Made by a program: the position numbers and the translations under genes. Positions 1-9,844 of a stretch of DNA of 64,000 nucleotides are shown here, piece by piece (positions within the stretch are counted from its first letter, which is position 1; every line of letters starts with the position of its first letter). The notes beneath the pieces were generated by a model. That model made no database searches, was not told the DNA's origin, and saw only the letters and a list, made by a program, of their open reading frames with translations. Source of the DNA: Microbaculum marinum (GTDB lineage: Bacteria; Pseudomonadota; Alphaproteobacteria; Rhizobiales; Tepidamorphaceae); the NCBI RefSeq assembly GCF_042646165.1, contig NZ_JBHRTC010000028.1; one strand, 5' to 3'.

Positions 1-56
1 ACCGTCGCCTCGGTGACGGATTCGCCAAGGGTCGGTACGCGGATTTCGGTCGCCAT
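1..56 (-). CDS. sucB: 2-oxoglutarate dehydrogenase E2 (dihydrolipoamide succinyltransferase), N-terminal fragment
   Basis: Only the first 18 codons lie in the window; the gene runs off the left edge. They read MATEIRVPTLGESVTEAT, the usual start of the lipoyl domain of the E2 subunit of the 2-oxoglutarate dehydrogenase complex, which transfers the succinyl group from E1 to CoA. It lies 41 bases downstream of the sucA stop on the same strand, as expected for a sucA-sucB operon. The start is the ATG read from base 56. Nothing can be said about the catalytic domain. Confidence 0.85.
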   Translation of the reverse strand, partial: MATEIRVPTLGESVTEAT

Positions 57-97
57 ATGAGGTCCTCGAAGGTTGGCGTTTACTCTGACTGTCGCAG

Positions 98-3049
98 TTA
101 CTCGCTGAACGCCTCGTCGAGGAAGGCCTCGAGCTGGGCGAGGTGCTTGGACATCAGCCCGGTCGCCGTGGCGGCCGCCGCCGGGCGGCCGACATAGCGG
201 GGCCGGCGATGCCTGGCCTCGATCTGGTTCAGCGCCCATTCCAGATAGGGCTCGATGAAGCCCCAGGAACCCATGTTGCGCGGCTCCTCCTGGCTCCAGA
301 CCATCTCGGCATTCTTGAAGCGGCCGAGTTCGGAGACCAGCGCCTTGGCGGGAACGGGATAGAGCTGTTCGAGACGCAGCAGGTAGACATCGTCGATGCC
401 GCGCTTTTCGCGTTCCTCGTACAGATCGTAGTAGACCTTGCCAGAGCACATGACGACGCGGCGGATCTTGTCGTCGCTGACGAGCCTGGTCTCAGAGTCC
501 TTGTTGGTCTCCGCATCGTCCCAGAGCAGGCGGTGGAAGCAGGAGTCGTCGGCCATCTCCGACAGCTTCGATACCGCGCGCTTGTGGCGCAGCAGCGACT
601 TCGGTGTCATCAGGATGAGCGGCTTGCGGAAGTCGCGCTTCATCTGCCGGCGCAGGATATGGAAGTAGTTGGCCGGCGTGGTGCAGTTGGCGACCTGCAT
701 GTTGTCTTCCGCGCACATCTGCAGGAAGCGCTCGAGCCTGGCCGAGGAATGCTCCGGACCCTGGCCCTCGTAGCCGTGCGGCAAGAGCAGCACCAGACCC
801 GACATGCGCAGCCACTTGCGCTCGCCCGCCGAGATGAACTGGTCGATGATCACCTGGGCGCCGTTGGCGAAGTCGCCGAACTGGGCCTCCCAGATCGTCA
901 GCGCGTTCGGCTCGGCCAGCGAATAGCCGTACTCGAAGCCGAGCACGGCTTCCTCCGACAGCATCGAGTTGACGACCTCGTAACGCGCCTGATCGTCCGA
1001 CAGGTTGTCGAGCGGGATGTAGCGCTCCTCGGTCTGCTGGTCGTAGAGAACCGTGTGGCGCTGGGAGAAGGTGCCGCGCTCGACGTCCTGACCGGACAGG
1101 CGGACGGGATTGCCGTCGATGCACAGGCTGCCGAAGGCGAGCGATTCCGCCGTCGCCCAGTCGATGCCGTCGCCGGTCTCCATCATGGTACGCCGATTGT
1201 CGAGGAAACGCTTGACGGTGCGGTGAACGTTGAAGCCCTCCGGCACCTCGGTCAGCTTGATGCCGATCTCGCGCAGCTTCTCCAGCTCGACGCCGGTATG
1301 GCCGCGGCGGGGACCTTCCTCCTCGGCGACCTTGAAGCCGGACCAGCGGCCGTCCAGCCAGTCAGCCTTGTTCGGCTTGTAGCTGGCGCCGGCCTCGAAC
1401 TCGGCCTCGAGCCTGGCGCGCCAGTCGGCCTTCAGCTTGTCGATCTCCTCGGCCGTGACCAGGCCCTCGGCGATCAGCTTGTCGGAATATATCTGCAGGG
1501 TCGTGGGGTGCGACCGGATCGTCCGGTACATGAGCGGCTGGGTGAACGCCGGCTCGTCGCCCTCGTTGTGGCCAAACCGGCGGTAGCAGAACATGTCGAT
1601 GACCACCGGCTTGTGGAAGCGCTGGCGGAATTCGGTCGCCACCTTTGCCGCGAACACCACCGCTTCGGGATCGTCACCGTTCACATGCAGGATCGGCGCC
1701 TCGATCATCTTGGCGACATCGGAGGGATAGGGCGAGGACCGCGAGAAGCGGGGGTTCGTCGTGAAGCCGATCTGGTTGTTGACGATGAAATGGACCGTGC
1801 CGCCGATCCGATGGCCCTTCAGGCCGGACAGGCCGAAGCACTCGGCGACGACGCCCTGACCGGCGAACGCCGCGTCGCCGTGGATCAGCAACGGCATGAC
1901 CATCGAGCGGTCGGTATCGTTCAACTGGTCCTGCTTGGCGCGCGCCTTGCCCATCACGACGGGGTCGACGATTTCCAGGTGCGAGGGGTTCGCCGTCAGC
2001 GACAGATGGACCTGGTTGTCGTCGAAGACGCGATCCGAAGACGCACCGAGATGGTACTTCACGTCACCCGAGCCCTCGACCTCGTCGGGAGAGGCCGAGC
2101 CGCCCTTGAACTCGTTGAAGATGGCGCGGTGCGGCTTGCCCATCACCTGGGCGAGCACGTTGAGGCGGCCGCGGTGAGCCATGCCGATGATGATGTCGCG
2201 GACGCCGAGGTGGCCGCCGCGCTTGATGATCTGCTCCAGCGCCGGAACCATCGCCTCGGCGCCGTCAAGCCCGAAGCGCTTGGTGCCGGTATACTTGACG
2301 TCCAGGAACTTCTCGAAGCCGTCCGCCTCGACGAGCTTGTTGAGGATCGCTCGCTTGCCTTCCGGCGTGAAGGTGACTTCCTTGTCTGGCCCCTCGATGC
2401 GCTCCTGGATCCAGCCCTTCTCGGCGGGATCGGAGATGTGCATGAACTCGACGCCGACGGTCTGGCAGTAAGTCCTGCGCAGGATCTCCAGCATCTGCGG
2501 GATCGTCGCGAACTCCAGGCCGAGCACGTGGTCGATGAAGATCTGGCGATCGTAGTCGGCCTCGGAGAAGCCGTAGCTCTCCGGCTCGAGCTCGGGATGA
2601 CTGGCCGGCGGGGTGAGGCCGAGCGGATCGAGATTGGCGGCGAGGTGTCCGCGCATCCGGTAGGCGCGGATCATCATCAATGCGCGGACCGAGTCGCGGG
2701 TCGCCCGCATCACCGCGTCGTCGTCGAGCTCGACTCCCTTGCCCTGAGCCTTGGCACGGATCCGGTTGCCGATATCCGCTTCCAGGGGCATCCAGTTCGT
2801 GTCGAGCGCGCTGACCAGTTCGCCGTTCATCGGCACGGGCCAGTCGCTTCGCTCCCACGAGGGGCCGCGGGCCTCGGCGATCACAGTTTCGCGATCGTCC
2901 TTCAATGCCTCGAAGAAAGTGCGCCAGCCGGCATCCACGGTTTCGGGATTTTCCTGGTAGCGCGCGTACTGATCCTCGATCCACCCCGCATTGGCGCCGT
3001 ACAGGAACGACGTCAGTGCGAAGGCTTCGTTTGCCTCTTGCTTCGCCAT
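98..3049 (-). CDS. sucA: 2-oxoglutarate dehydrogenase E1 component
   Basis: A 983-residue thiamine-diphosphate-dependent E1 that decarboxylates 2-oxoglutarate and passes the succinyl group to lipoyl-E2 in the TCA cycle; cytosolic. The length is that of the family. The N-terminal segment (FLYGANAGWIEDQYARYQ) is the short E1 motif that contacts E2. The central ThDP domain carries the IIGMAHRGRLNVL and GDAAFAGQG motifs, and the C-terminal transketolase-like domain has HGYEGQGPEHSSARLERFLQ. I chose the ATG at 3049 (MAKQEANEAF). An upstream ATG at 3094 would add 15 residues rich in Arg and Pro that do not resemble the family. It follows sucD by 100 bases and precedes sucB, so it is the third gene of the mdh-sucCDAB transcription unit. 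Confidence 0.97.
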   Translation of the reverse strand: MAKQEANEAFALTSFLYGANAGWIEDQYARYQENPETVDAGWRTFFEALKDDRETVIAEARGPSWERSDWPVPMNGELVSALDTNWMPLEADIGNRIRAKAQGKGVELDDDAVMRATRDSVRALMMIRAYRMRGHLAANLDPLGLTPPASHPELEPESYGFSEADYDRQIFIDHVLGLEFATIPQMLEILRRTYCQTVGVEFMHISDPAEKGWIQERIEGPDKEVTFTPEGKRAILNKLVEADGFEKFLDVKYTGTKRFGLDGAEAMVPALEQIIKRGGHLGVRDIIIGMAHRGRLNVLAQVMGKPHRAIFNEFKGGSASPDEVEGSGDVKYHLGASSDRVFDDNQVHLSLTANPSHLEIVDPVVMGKARAKQDQLNDTDRSMVMPLLIHGDAAFAGQGVVAECFGLSGLKGHRIGGTVHFIVNNQIGFTTNPRFSRSSPYPSDVAKMIEAPILHVNGDDPEAVVFAAKVATEFRQRFHKPVVIDMFCYRRFGHNEGDEPAFTQPLMYRTIRSHPTTLQIYSDKLIAEGLVTAEEIDKLKADWRARLEAEFEAGASYKPNKADWLDGRWSGFKVAEEEGPRRGHTGVELEKLREIGIKLTEVPEGFNVHRTVKRFLDNRRTMMETGDGIDWATAESLAFGSLCIDGNPVRLSGQDVERGTFSQRHTVLYDQQTEERYIPLDNLSDDQARYEVVNSMLSEEAVLGFEYGYSLAEPNALTIWEAQFGDFANGAQVIIDQFISAGERKWLRMSGLVLLLPHGYEGQGPEHSSARLERFLQMCAEDNMQVANCTTPANYFHILRRQMKRDFRKPLILMTPKSLLRHKRAVSKLSEMADDSCFHRLLWDDAETNKDSETRLVSDDKIRRVVMCSGKVYYDLYEEREKRGIDDVYLLRLEQLYPVPAKALVSELGRFKNAEMVWSQEEPRNMGSWGFIEPYLEWALNQIEARHRRPRYVGRPAAAATATGLMSKHLAQLEAFLDEAFSE

Positions 3050-3149
3050 TATGATCCGGGGGGCGGGGGAGCCCCTCCTCTCTATTTGCCGCAAACGCGG
3101 CTGTTCACGACCGCTCAGCGATCAGAAGCTAACACTTGTTCCAAAAAGG

Positions 3150-4061
3150 TTAGCCTTTCAACACCTCAGTGAGTGTTTTGCCAAGACGCGCCGGGGACGG
3201 CGAGACGCGAATGCCGGCGGATTCCATCGCCGCGATCTTGTCTTCCGCACCGCCCTTGCCGCCGGAGATCACCGCACCGGCGTGGCCCATCGTGCGCCCG
3301 GGCGGAGCGGTGCGGCCCGCAATGAAGCCGACCATGGGCTTGCTGCGACCGGCCTTCGCCTCGTCCTTCAGGAACTGGGCCGCGTCCTCCTCCGAGGATC
3401 CGCCGATCTCGCCGATCATGACGATCGATTGGGTGGCGTCATCGGCGAGGAACATCTCCAGGATGTCGATGAAATCGGTGCCCTTGACGGGGTCGCCGCC
3501 GATTCCGACCGCGGTGGTCTGGCCGAGGTTCTCCATGGTCGTCTGGTAGACGGCCTCGTAGGTGAGCGTACCCGACCGCGACACGACGCCGACGGAGCCC
3601 TTGCGGAAGATCGATCCAGGCATGATGCCGATCTTGCATTCATCCGGGGTCAGCACGCCTGGGCAGTTCGGGCCGATCAGCCGCGAGCCGGACTTGTCGA
3701 GTTTGGCCTTGGCCCTGACCATGTCGATCACCGGGATCCCTTCCGTGATGCAGATGATCAGCGGAACCTCGGCGTCGATCGCCTCCTCGATCGCCGCGCC
3801 GGCGCCGGCCGGCGGCACGTAGATCACCGACGCATTGGCGCCGGTCGCCTCCTTCGCCTCGGCCACGGTGGCGAAGATCGGCAGCGACTTGTCCGCGCCG
3901 TCGACGCTGCCGACCCAGGTCTCGCCGCCCTTCTTGGGATGGACGCCGGCAACCATCTGCGTGCCGTGATAGGCGAGCGCCTGCTCGGTGTGGAAGGTGC
4001 CCGTCTTGCCGGTCAGGCCCTGGACGATGACCTTGGTGTTCCTATCGACCAGGATCGACAT
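3150..4061 (-). CDS. sucD: succinyl-CoA ligase (ADP-forming) alpha subunit
   Basis: A 303-residue alpha subunit of succinyl-CoA synthetase, which makes ATP or GTP while converting succinyl-CoA to succinate. The N-terminal CoA-binding Rossmann domain has [19 protein letters not shown]. The segment [12 protein letters not shown] and the catalytic histidine, which is phosphorylated in the reaction, within [10 protein letters not shown] are both present. The ATG at 4061 shares one base with the sucC stop (TGATG), so translation of the two subunits is coupled. A TTG one codon upstream is a less likely start. Confidence 0.97.
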   Translation of the reverse strand: MSILVDRNTKVIVQGLTGKTGTFHTEQALAYHGTQMVAGVHPKKGGETWVGSVDGADKSLPIFATVAEAKEATGANASVIYVPPAGAGAAIEEAIDAEVPLIICITEGIPVIDMVRAKAKLDKSGSRLIGPNCPGVLTPDECKIGIMPGSIFRKGSVGVVSRSGTLTYEAVYQTTMENLGQTTAVGIGGDPVKGTDFIDILEMFLADDATQSIVMIGEIGGSSEEDAAQFLKDEAKAGRSKPMVGFIAGRTAPPGRTMGHAGAVISGGKGGAEDKIAAMESAGIRVSPSPARLGKTLTEVLKG

Positions 4062-5260
4062 CAACGAGCTCCCTTCACGGCGTTCACGATCTTCTGGGCG
4101 GCATCGTCGAGATCGTCGGCCGACGTCACGTCGAGGCCGCTTTCGTTCAGTATCTTCTTGCCCTCGGCAACCTTGGTTCCTTCGAGGCGAACCACCAGCG
4201 GAACCTTCAGGCCGACCTCCCTGACCGCGGCGACGACGCCCTCGGCGATCGTGTCGCAGCGCATGATGCCGCCGAAGATGTTGACGAGGATGCCCTTCAC
4301 GCTCGGATCGGCGGTGATGATCTTGAAGGCGGCCGTCACCTTTTCCTTCGATGCGCCGCCGCCGACGTCGAGGAAGTTCGCCGGTTCCTCGCCATACAGC
4401 TTGATGATGTCCATCGTCGCCATGGCGAGGCCGGCGCCGTTGACCATGCAGCCGATCGTGCCGTCGAGCGCGATGTAGGCGAGGTCGTATTTCGACGCCT
4501 CGATTTCCTTCTCGTCCTCCTCCGTCTCGTCGCGCAGCTCGACGATCTCGGGATGACGGAACAGGGCATTGTTGTCGAAGGACACCTTGGCGTCGAGAAC
4601 CCGGATATGGCCGTCGTCGGTGACGATCAGCGGGTTGATCTCGAGGAGGCTCATGTCCTTCTCGGTGAAGGCCTTGTAGAGGGTTCCGGCAAGTTCCGTC
4701 ATCTCGTCGCGCGCCGGACCGGAGAGCTTCAGGGACTCGGCGAGCCTGCCCGCGTCGGCCTCCGTGACCCCGCCATCGGGATCGATCGGCAGGGTGAGGA
4801 TCTTCTCCGGCGTCTCGGCGGCCACCGTCTCGATGTCCATGCCGCCTTCCGTCGAGGCGACGAAGGCGACGCGGCCGACGGTGCGGTCGACGAGCAGCGA
4901 GAGATAGAGCTCGCGGTCGATGTCGGAGCCATCCTCGATGTAGAGCCGGTTGACCTGCTTGCCGGCCTGGCCGGTCTGCTTGGTCACCAGCGTCGCGCCG
5001 AGCATCTCGCGTGCGTTGGCGACCACCTCCTCGACGCTCCTGGAGAGCCGTACGCCGCCTGCGGAGTCCTCGCCGAGTTCCTTGAAGCGGCCCTTGCCGC
5101 GTCCGCCGGCATGGATCTGCGACTTGACCACCCAGAGCGGGCCGCCGAGTTCCCTGGCCGCCTTTTCCGCCTCGTCGGCGGAAAACACGGCGATGCCGCG
5201 GGACACGGGCGCCCCGAATTCCTTCAGGAGGCCCTTAGCCTGGTATTCGTGAATGTTCAT
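4061..5260 (-). CDS. sucC: succinyl-CoA ligase (ADP-forming) beta subunit
   Basis: A 399-residue beta subunit with the N-terminal ATP-grasp domain ([32 protein letters not shown]) and the C-terminal ligase domain ([17 protein letters not shown], which holds the nucleotide-side phosphate contacts). It pairs with SucD and overlaps it by one base. It is separated from mdh upstream by only 12 bases, so mdh, sucC and sucD are almost certainly cotranscribed. Length and motifs are those of the family. Confidence 0.97.
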   Translation of the reverse strand: MNIHEYQAKGLLKEFGAPVSRGIAVFSADEAEKAARELGGPLWVVKSQIHAGGRGKGRFKELGEDSAGGVRLSRSVEEVVANAREMLGATLVTKQTGQAGKQVNRLYIEDGSDIDRELYLSLLVDRTVGRVAFVASTEGGMDIETVAAETPEKILTLPIDPDGGVTEADAGRLAESLKLSGPARDEMTELAGTLYKAFTEKDMSLLEINPLIVTDDGHIRVLDAKVSFDNNALFRHPEIVELRDETEEDEKEIEASKYDLAYIALDGTIGCMVNGAGLAMATMDIIKLYGEEPANFLDVGGGASKEKVTAAFKIITADPSVKGILVNIFGGIMRCDTIAEGVVAAVREVGLKVPLVVRLEGTKVAEGKKILNESGLDVTSADDLDDAAQKIVNAVKGAR

Positions 5261-5272
5261 CGCAGATTGCTA

Positions 5273-6250
<978 letters not shown>

Positions 6251-6299
6251 TCATGTCCCCGAGTTGGTCATTTGTGCGGGTGCTGGGTCAGCCGCGATG

Positions 6300-6328
6300 T
6301 CACTAGCCCGAATGTCCGAGGTGTTCAA
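6300..6328 (-). promoter_or_regulatory. candidate sigma70-type promoter for the mdh-suc operon
   Basis: On the minus strand TTGAAC (6328-6323) and TAGTGA (6305-6300) are separated by 17 bases. The -35 is fair and the -10 is weak. It sits in the 119-base gap between zapE and mdh, at a sensible distance from the mdh ATG at 6244. Confidence 0.3.
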
Positions 6329-6363
6329 GTAAGCCAGTCGTATGATTCGGGCAGATAGCGCTT

Positions 6364-7521
6364 TCAGGCCTCCGCGACAGCGGAACTGCCCGAACTTGAC
6401 GCACCGTGCGGGCTGTCGAGGTAGTCCCGGGAGCGCATTTCGTACAGGCGCGACGCGGTTCGCCTGAACTCGGCGGCGCCGTCGCCGGCGGTATAGAGGG
6501 CGTCGGGTTCGGCGTCGGCGGAGACGACCAGCTTGGCGCGATGATCGTAGAGCGCGTCGATCAGGAGAACGAAGCGGCGCGCTTCGTTGCGCTGGTCGGC
6601 GCCGAGCACCGGAACGGCATCGAGAAAGACCGTGTGGAACGTGCGGGCGATCGCCAGATAGTCGCTGGCGCCGAGCGGCGCCTCGCAGAGGTCCGCAAAG
6701 CTGAACCGTGCGACGTCGCGGCAACGCTCCGGCACCGACACCCTGCGGCCGAGGACCTCTATCGAGGACGGCTTGCCATGGTCGGTCCCGGTCAGTTTGC
6801 GCCAGGCGACGTTCATCGCCCGCCTCGCGGCGTCGTCAGCCGGCGAGAAGTAGACCTGCTCGTCGCGAAGGCGGCCGAGGCGGTAATCGGCACCGGCATC
6901 CAGACAGACCACGTCGACGCGGCTCTCTAGCAGGTCCAGGAAGGGCAGGAACAGCGACCTATTGAGGCCGTCCCTGTAGAGGTCGCGGGGCCTGGTGTTT
7001 GACGTCGTGACGAGGACCAGGCCGCGGTCGAACAGCCGTGTGAACAGGCGGCCGAGGATCATTGCGTCGGTTATGTCGTCGACATGGAATTCGTCGAGGC
7101 ACAGGAGCCGGCATTCATCGGCGATACCGTCGGCGACGGGCCGGATCGGGTCGTCGCCCTTGACCGCACCGTCCTTCAGCTTGACGCGCCAGTCGTGCAC
7201 GCGTGCATGCACGTCGGCCATGAAGTCGCTTAAATGGCTGCGGCGCTTGCGCTTGAGGGTGACGGACTCGAAGAACAGGTCGACGAGCATCGTCTTGCCG
7301 CGTCCGACCTCGCCCCAGACATAGACCCCCTTCAGCGGATCGACCTTCTGGCGCCTGGCGAAGATCCAGCCCAGATGCGACTGCTTCTCGGCCATACGCC
7401 GGTTGACGAGCTCGACCGAAAGCCTGGTCAGGCGCTCGGCCAGAGCAGCCTGCTCGGGATCGAAGGCGAGTTCGCCGGCCGAAGCCATGGCGTCATAGCG
7501 CTCGATGACGGTGCCGCTCAT
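6364..7521 (-). CDS. zapE: cell division protein ZapE (AFG1-like ATPase)
   Basis: A 385-residue P-loop ATPase of the AFG1/ZapE family, which associates with the Z-ring in bacteria. Walker A is GEVGRGKT at about residues 70-77 and Walker B is LLCLDEFHVDD. The family segment TSNTRPRDLYRDGLNR follows. The start taken is the ATG at 7521 (MSGTVIERYD). A longer reading frame up to 7593 adds 24 residues of low-complexity sequence and is less likely. The gene lies directly upstream of mdh, an arrangement common in Hyphomicrobiales. Confidence 0.92.
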   Translation of the reverse strand: MSGTVIERYDAMASAGELAFDPEQAALAERLTRLSVELVNRRMAEKQSHLGWIFARRQKVDPLKGVYVWGEVGRGKTMLVDLFFESVTLKRKRRSHLSDFMADVHARVHDWRVKLKDGAVKGDDPIRPVADGIADECRLLCLDEFHVDDITDAMILGRLFTRLFDRGLVLVTTSNTRPRDLYRDGLNRSLFLPFLDLLESRVDVVCLDAGADYRLGRLRDEQVYFSPADDAARRAMNVAWRKLTGTDHGKPSSIEVLGRRVSVPERCRDVARFSFADLCEAPLGASDYLAIARTFHTVFLDAVPVLGADQRNEARRFVLLIDALYDHRAKLVVSADAEPDALYTAGDGAAEFRRTASRLYEMRSRDYLDSPHGASSSGSSAVAEA

Positions 7522-7717
7522 GCCGGCTCCGGTAGAACGGCGCTCAAGCTGCCGGCGGGGATCGTCGGAAAGTCGCTTCGGGGCATCCTGCAAGGCCGGC
7601 GGCTGAGGTCAGGGGTTCACGGCACGCGCCGACGTAGCGCAGACGCGGCAGCTTCGGAAGTCCCGAAATGCGGCAGACGGGACCAGAATGAAGGCACTAC
7701 GTTCCAAATGATCGTCT

Positions 7718-8566
7718 TCAGGCCTTAGCGGCGTCCCAGATCGCCACGCCCGGCAGTCCCGCCCAGGCGGCGCGGGTGGCCTCCGGGATGTGCGGCGACG
7801 TGACGGTGACGGCGGAATCCGGGCCGAGCGCGGGCTCGAAGCAGCCGCGCACGAGGAAGCCCGAGGCCGTCAAGGCCTGCACGTATTCCGACGCCATATG
7901 CGGGTGGAGGGCCATGAACCCGGTGGCGCCGTCGGCGGCGGGAACCTGGGCGCGCCAGCCGAGCGTGATCAGGAACGGATGGACGTCACTGATGAACAGG
8001 CTGCCGCCCGGCCTGAGCACTCGTGCGAACTCGGTGATCGCAGGCGCGACGTCCGGTAGATGGACGAGGGCGAGCGCGCAGACCACCGCGTCGACGCTCG
8101 CGTCGTCCAGTGGCAGGTCAGTCAGCTCTCCGAGACGGAAAGTCGCCTGCGGCAGCTTCACACGCGCCCTGGCAAGCATCGCCTCGGAGTTGTCTATCCC
8201 GACGACGTCATGGTCGCTCTCGACCAGATGCGCGCTGTAGCGACCAGTGCCGCAGGCGGCGTCGAGAACGGTTCCGGGCGGCAGTCCGGCGATCAGCGCG
8301 TGCAAGGTGGGCTCTTCGACCGGAAACAGCCTTAGCGGCCGGTCGTAGGTCTTCGCCCACCGTTGGTAGCCCGCGGCGAGGTCGAACTCGGCCGCGTAGG
8401 CGGGGGCCAGCAGCGCCGCGTCGGTGTCCACGTCGCCAACGAGCCTAACGATGTCTGCAATCCGGTCGCGCCGGGCCTGCATGTCGTCGCTGAAGGCGAG
8501 GCGCAGAAGTGCAAGCCCCTCGACCCCCAGGAGCAGTTCGGCCAGGCTCGGACCCGGGCTGGTCAC
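7718..8566 (-). CDS. class I SAM-dependent methyltransferase
   Basis: A 282-residue protein with a Methyltransf_11-type domain from about residue 70 on. Motif I is VLDAACGTGRYS, followed by VVGIDNSEAML and the loop LPLDDASVDAVVCALALVHL. About 70 residues precede the fold and may be a substrate-specific cap. The start is GTG at 8566; no in-frame ATG is better placed. The substrate cannot be told from sequence. It stands 17 bases downstream of an AhpD-like gene on the same strand and may be cotranscribed with it. The 196 bases separating it from zapE hold nothing I can identify. Confidence 0.8.
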   Translation of the reverse strand: MTSPGPSLAELLLGVEGLALLRLAFSDDMQARRDRIADIVRLVGDVDTDAALLAPAYAAEFDLAAGYQRWAKTYDRPLRLFPVEEPTLHALIAGLPPGTVLDAACGTGRYSAHLVESDHDVVGIDNSEAMLARARVKLPQATFRLGELTDLPLDDASVDAVVCALALVHLPDVAPAITEFARVLRPGGSLFISDVHPFLITLGWRAQVPAADGATGFMALHPHMASEYVQALTASGFLVRGCFEPALGPDSAVTVTSPHIPEATRAAWAGLPGVAIWDAAKA

Positions 8567-8583
8567 GCCACCATTCCCGGCAT

Positions 8584-8985
8584 TCAGTCGTGCGGCTTGA
8601 AGGCCTCGTCCACCGGCACCTGCAAGCCGTTGACGAGCCTGTTGGTTTCGTTGGCCATGCCGACGACGGCGAGCAATTCCATCAGCATCTGGTCGGTCAT
8701 TCCCTTGGCGCGTGCCGCGGCGGTGTGGGAGCAGATGCAGTACTCGCAGTTGTTGGTCGCCGAGACGGCAACGTAGATCATCTCCTTGACCAAAGGATCC
8801 AGCGCGCCCGGTGCCATCACTTCCTTGACGCTCTCCCAGGTGCGCCGGAGCAGTGCGGGATCATGTGCCAGCGCCCGCCAGAAATTGTTGACGAAGTCGG
8901 TCTTGCGGGTCCGGCGGATGTCCTCGAACACCTCCCGCGAGGCAGCCGGTGCATCTTCGTCGCTGAGAATGGGAACGATGGGCAT
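8584..8985 (-). CDS. carboxymuconolactone decarboxylase / AhpD-like protein
   Basis: A 133-residue single-domain AhpD-fold protein. The redox motif is CEYCICSH, with the CxxC pair and following His of the alkylhydroperoxidase-like family, preceded by LVKEMIYVAVSATNN. Such proteins act as peroxidase or disulfide-reducing partners; the specific role here is unknown. The start is ATG at 8985, with GAAAGGGA about 5 bases upstream as ribosome binding site. The same reading frame stays open up to 9660 through rppH, but that part is a shadow. It lies between rppH and the methyltransferase, all on the minus strand. Confidence 0.85.
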   Translation of the reverse strand: MPIVPILSDEDAPAASREVFEDIRRTRKTDFVNNFWRALAHDPALLRRTWESVKEVMAPGALDPLVKEMIYVAVSATNNCEYCICSHTAAARAKGMTDQMLMELLAVVGMANETNRLVNGLQVPVDEAFKPHD

Positions 8986-9029
8986 GGGGTCCCTTTCAGA
9001 TTGAATGGCGTGCCGCTTGCGGTACGTGG

Positions 9030-9533
9030 CTATTTCAGCTTGTCGGCGAATTCCGCGACGATCCGTGCATAGACATCGCGTTTGAACGGTACCACCAGTT
9101 CGGTGAGATCTTCGAGACGCGCCCATTTCCAGGCGTTGAATTCCGCCTTGTGATGACCGCCGCCCGGCGTCTCGATGTCGATCTCGGCGTCCTCGCCCTC
9201 GAAGGCGAATGCGTACCACTTCTGGGTCTGGCCCCGATAGCGGCCCTTCCAGGCCTTGCCGACCAGGTCGGGCGGCAGGTCGTAGGTGAACCAGTCCCGG
9301 GATTCGGCGATCAGTCGTATCGAACTGATGTTCGTCTCCTCGTAAAGCTCCCGGCAGGCGGCGGTTTCGGGATCCTCGCCCTCGTCGATACCGCCCTGCG
9401 GCATCTGCCACCATGATCCCGGTCCCTCCGGCTCCTCGGGCCCGTCGGCCCGATGGCCGATGAAGACGAGGCCGTCGCGGTTCACCACGAGGGAACCCAC
9501 GCAGGGGCGGTAGGGAAGGTCGGTTGTAAGCAT
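9030..9533 (-). CDS. rppH: RNA pyrophosphohydrolase (Nudix)
   Basis: A 167-residue Nudix hydrolase that removes pyrophosphate from mRNA 5' ends and starts decay. It opens with LPYRPCVGSLVVNRDGLVF, characteristic of the RppH/NudH group. The Nudix box is complete: it begins GGIDEGEDPETAAC and continues RELYEETNI, with Asn in place of the last Gly, as in many RppH proteins. ATG at 9533 is preferred because AGGGA lies 8 bases upstream; ATG at 9575 would add 14 residues. The position next to ctpA is the usual one in Hyphomicrobiales. Confidence 0.92.
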   Translation of the reverse strand: MLTTDLPYRPCVGSLVVNRDGLVFIGHRADGPEEPEGPGSWWQMPQGGIDEGEDPETAACRELYEETNISSIRLIAESRDWFTYDLPPDLVGKAWKGRYRGQTQKWYAFAFEGEDAEIDIETPGGGHHKAEFNAWKWARLEDLTELVVPFKRDVYARIVAEFADKLK

Positions 9534-9578
9534 GTCGATGTCCCTGATTGCGTCGACTGGGTCGGGGCTCCGCATCGC

Positions 9579-9773
9579 CTATCCCGGTGGGCGGGCACAG
9601 GCGGAACAGCTTGCGTGGTCCGGCCGGCCGCCGGAGGGATGACATTCTTTTGTGCACCATCCTGCCGTTGCAGGTACGAGCACGGCAGTCGCGGGCGCTT
9701 GCGGGCTTCCCCGACGAAGGCGCCCGGCAACCGGTTGGGGGCCGGTCCCGGGCGCGTTCAAATCATCCGCCAT
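9579..9773 (-). pseudogene. possible N-terminal remnant of a divergent polysaccharide deacetylase (COG2861) gene
   Basis: Between ctpA and rppH the Hyphomicrobiales gene order normally has a divergent polysaccharide deacetylase gene whose protein begins with a short MADDLNAPLG-like segment. Here a 64-codon frame opens with MADDLNAPGTG, 71 bases after the ctpA stop, then runs into sequence without recognisable domain content. I infer that most of the gene was deleted and only the first codons remain. The rest of the 9534-9844 gap shows nothing else. The match rests on a very short segment from memory. Confidence 0.35.
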
Positions 9774-9844
9774 GATCCGGACGGTCTCGATCCGGTCCGG
9801 GCGCGCCGGCAGCCCGCCGGAGCGGCGCTCGAACCGCAAGTCTG

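Noticed and set aside
143..3172. A 1009-codon open frame on the plus strand antisense to sucA
   Set aside because: It is the mirror of a conserved TCA gene in GC-rich DNA, where the antisense frame rarely meets stops. It has His/Arg/Asp-rich low-quality composition and no family features.
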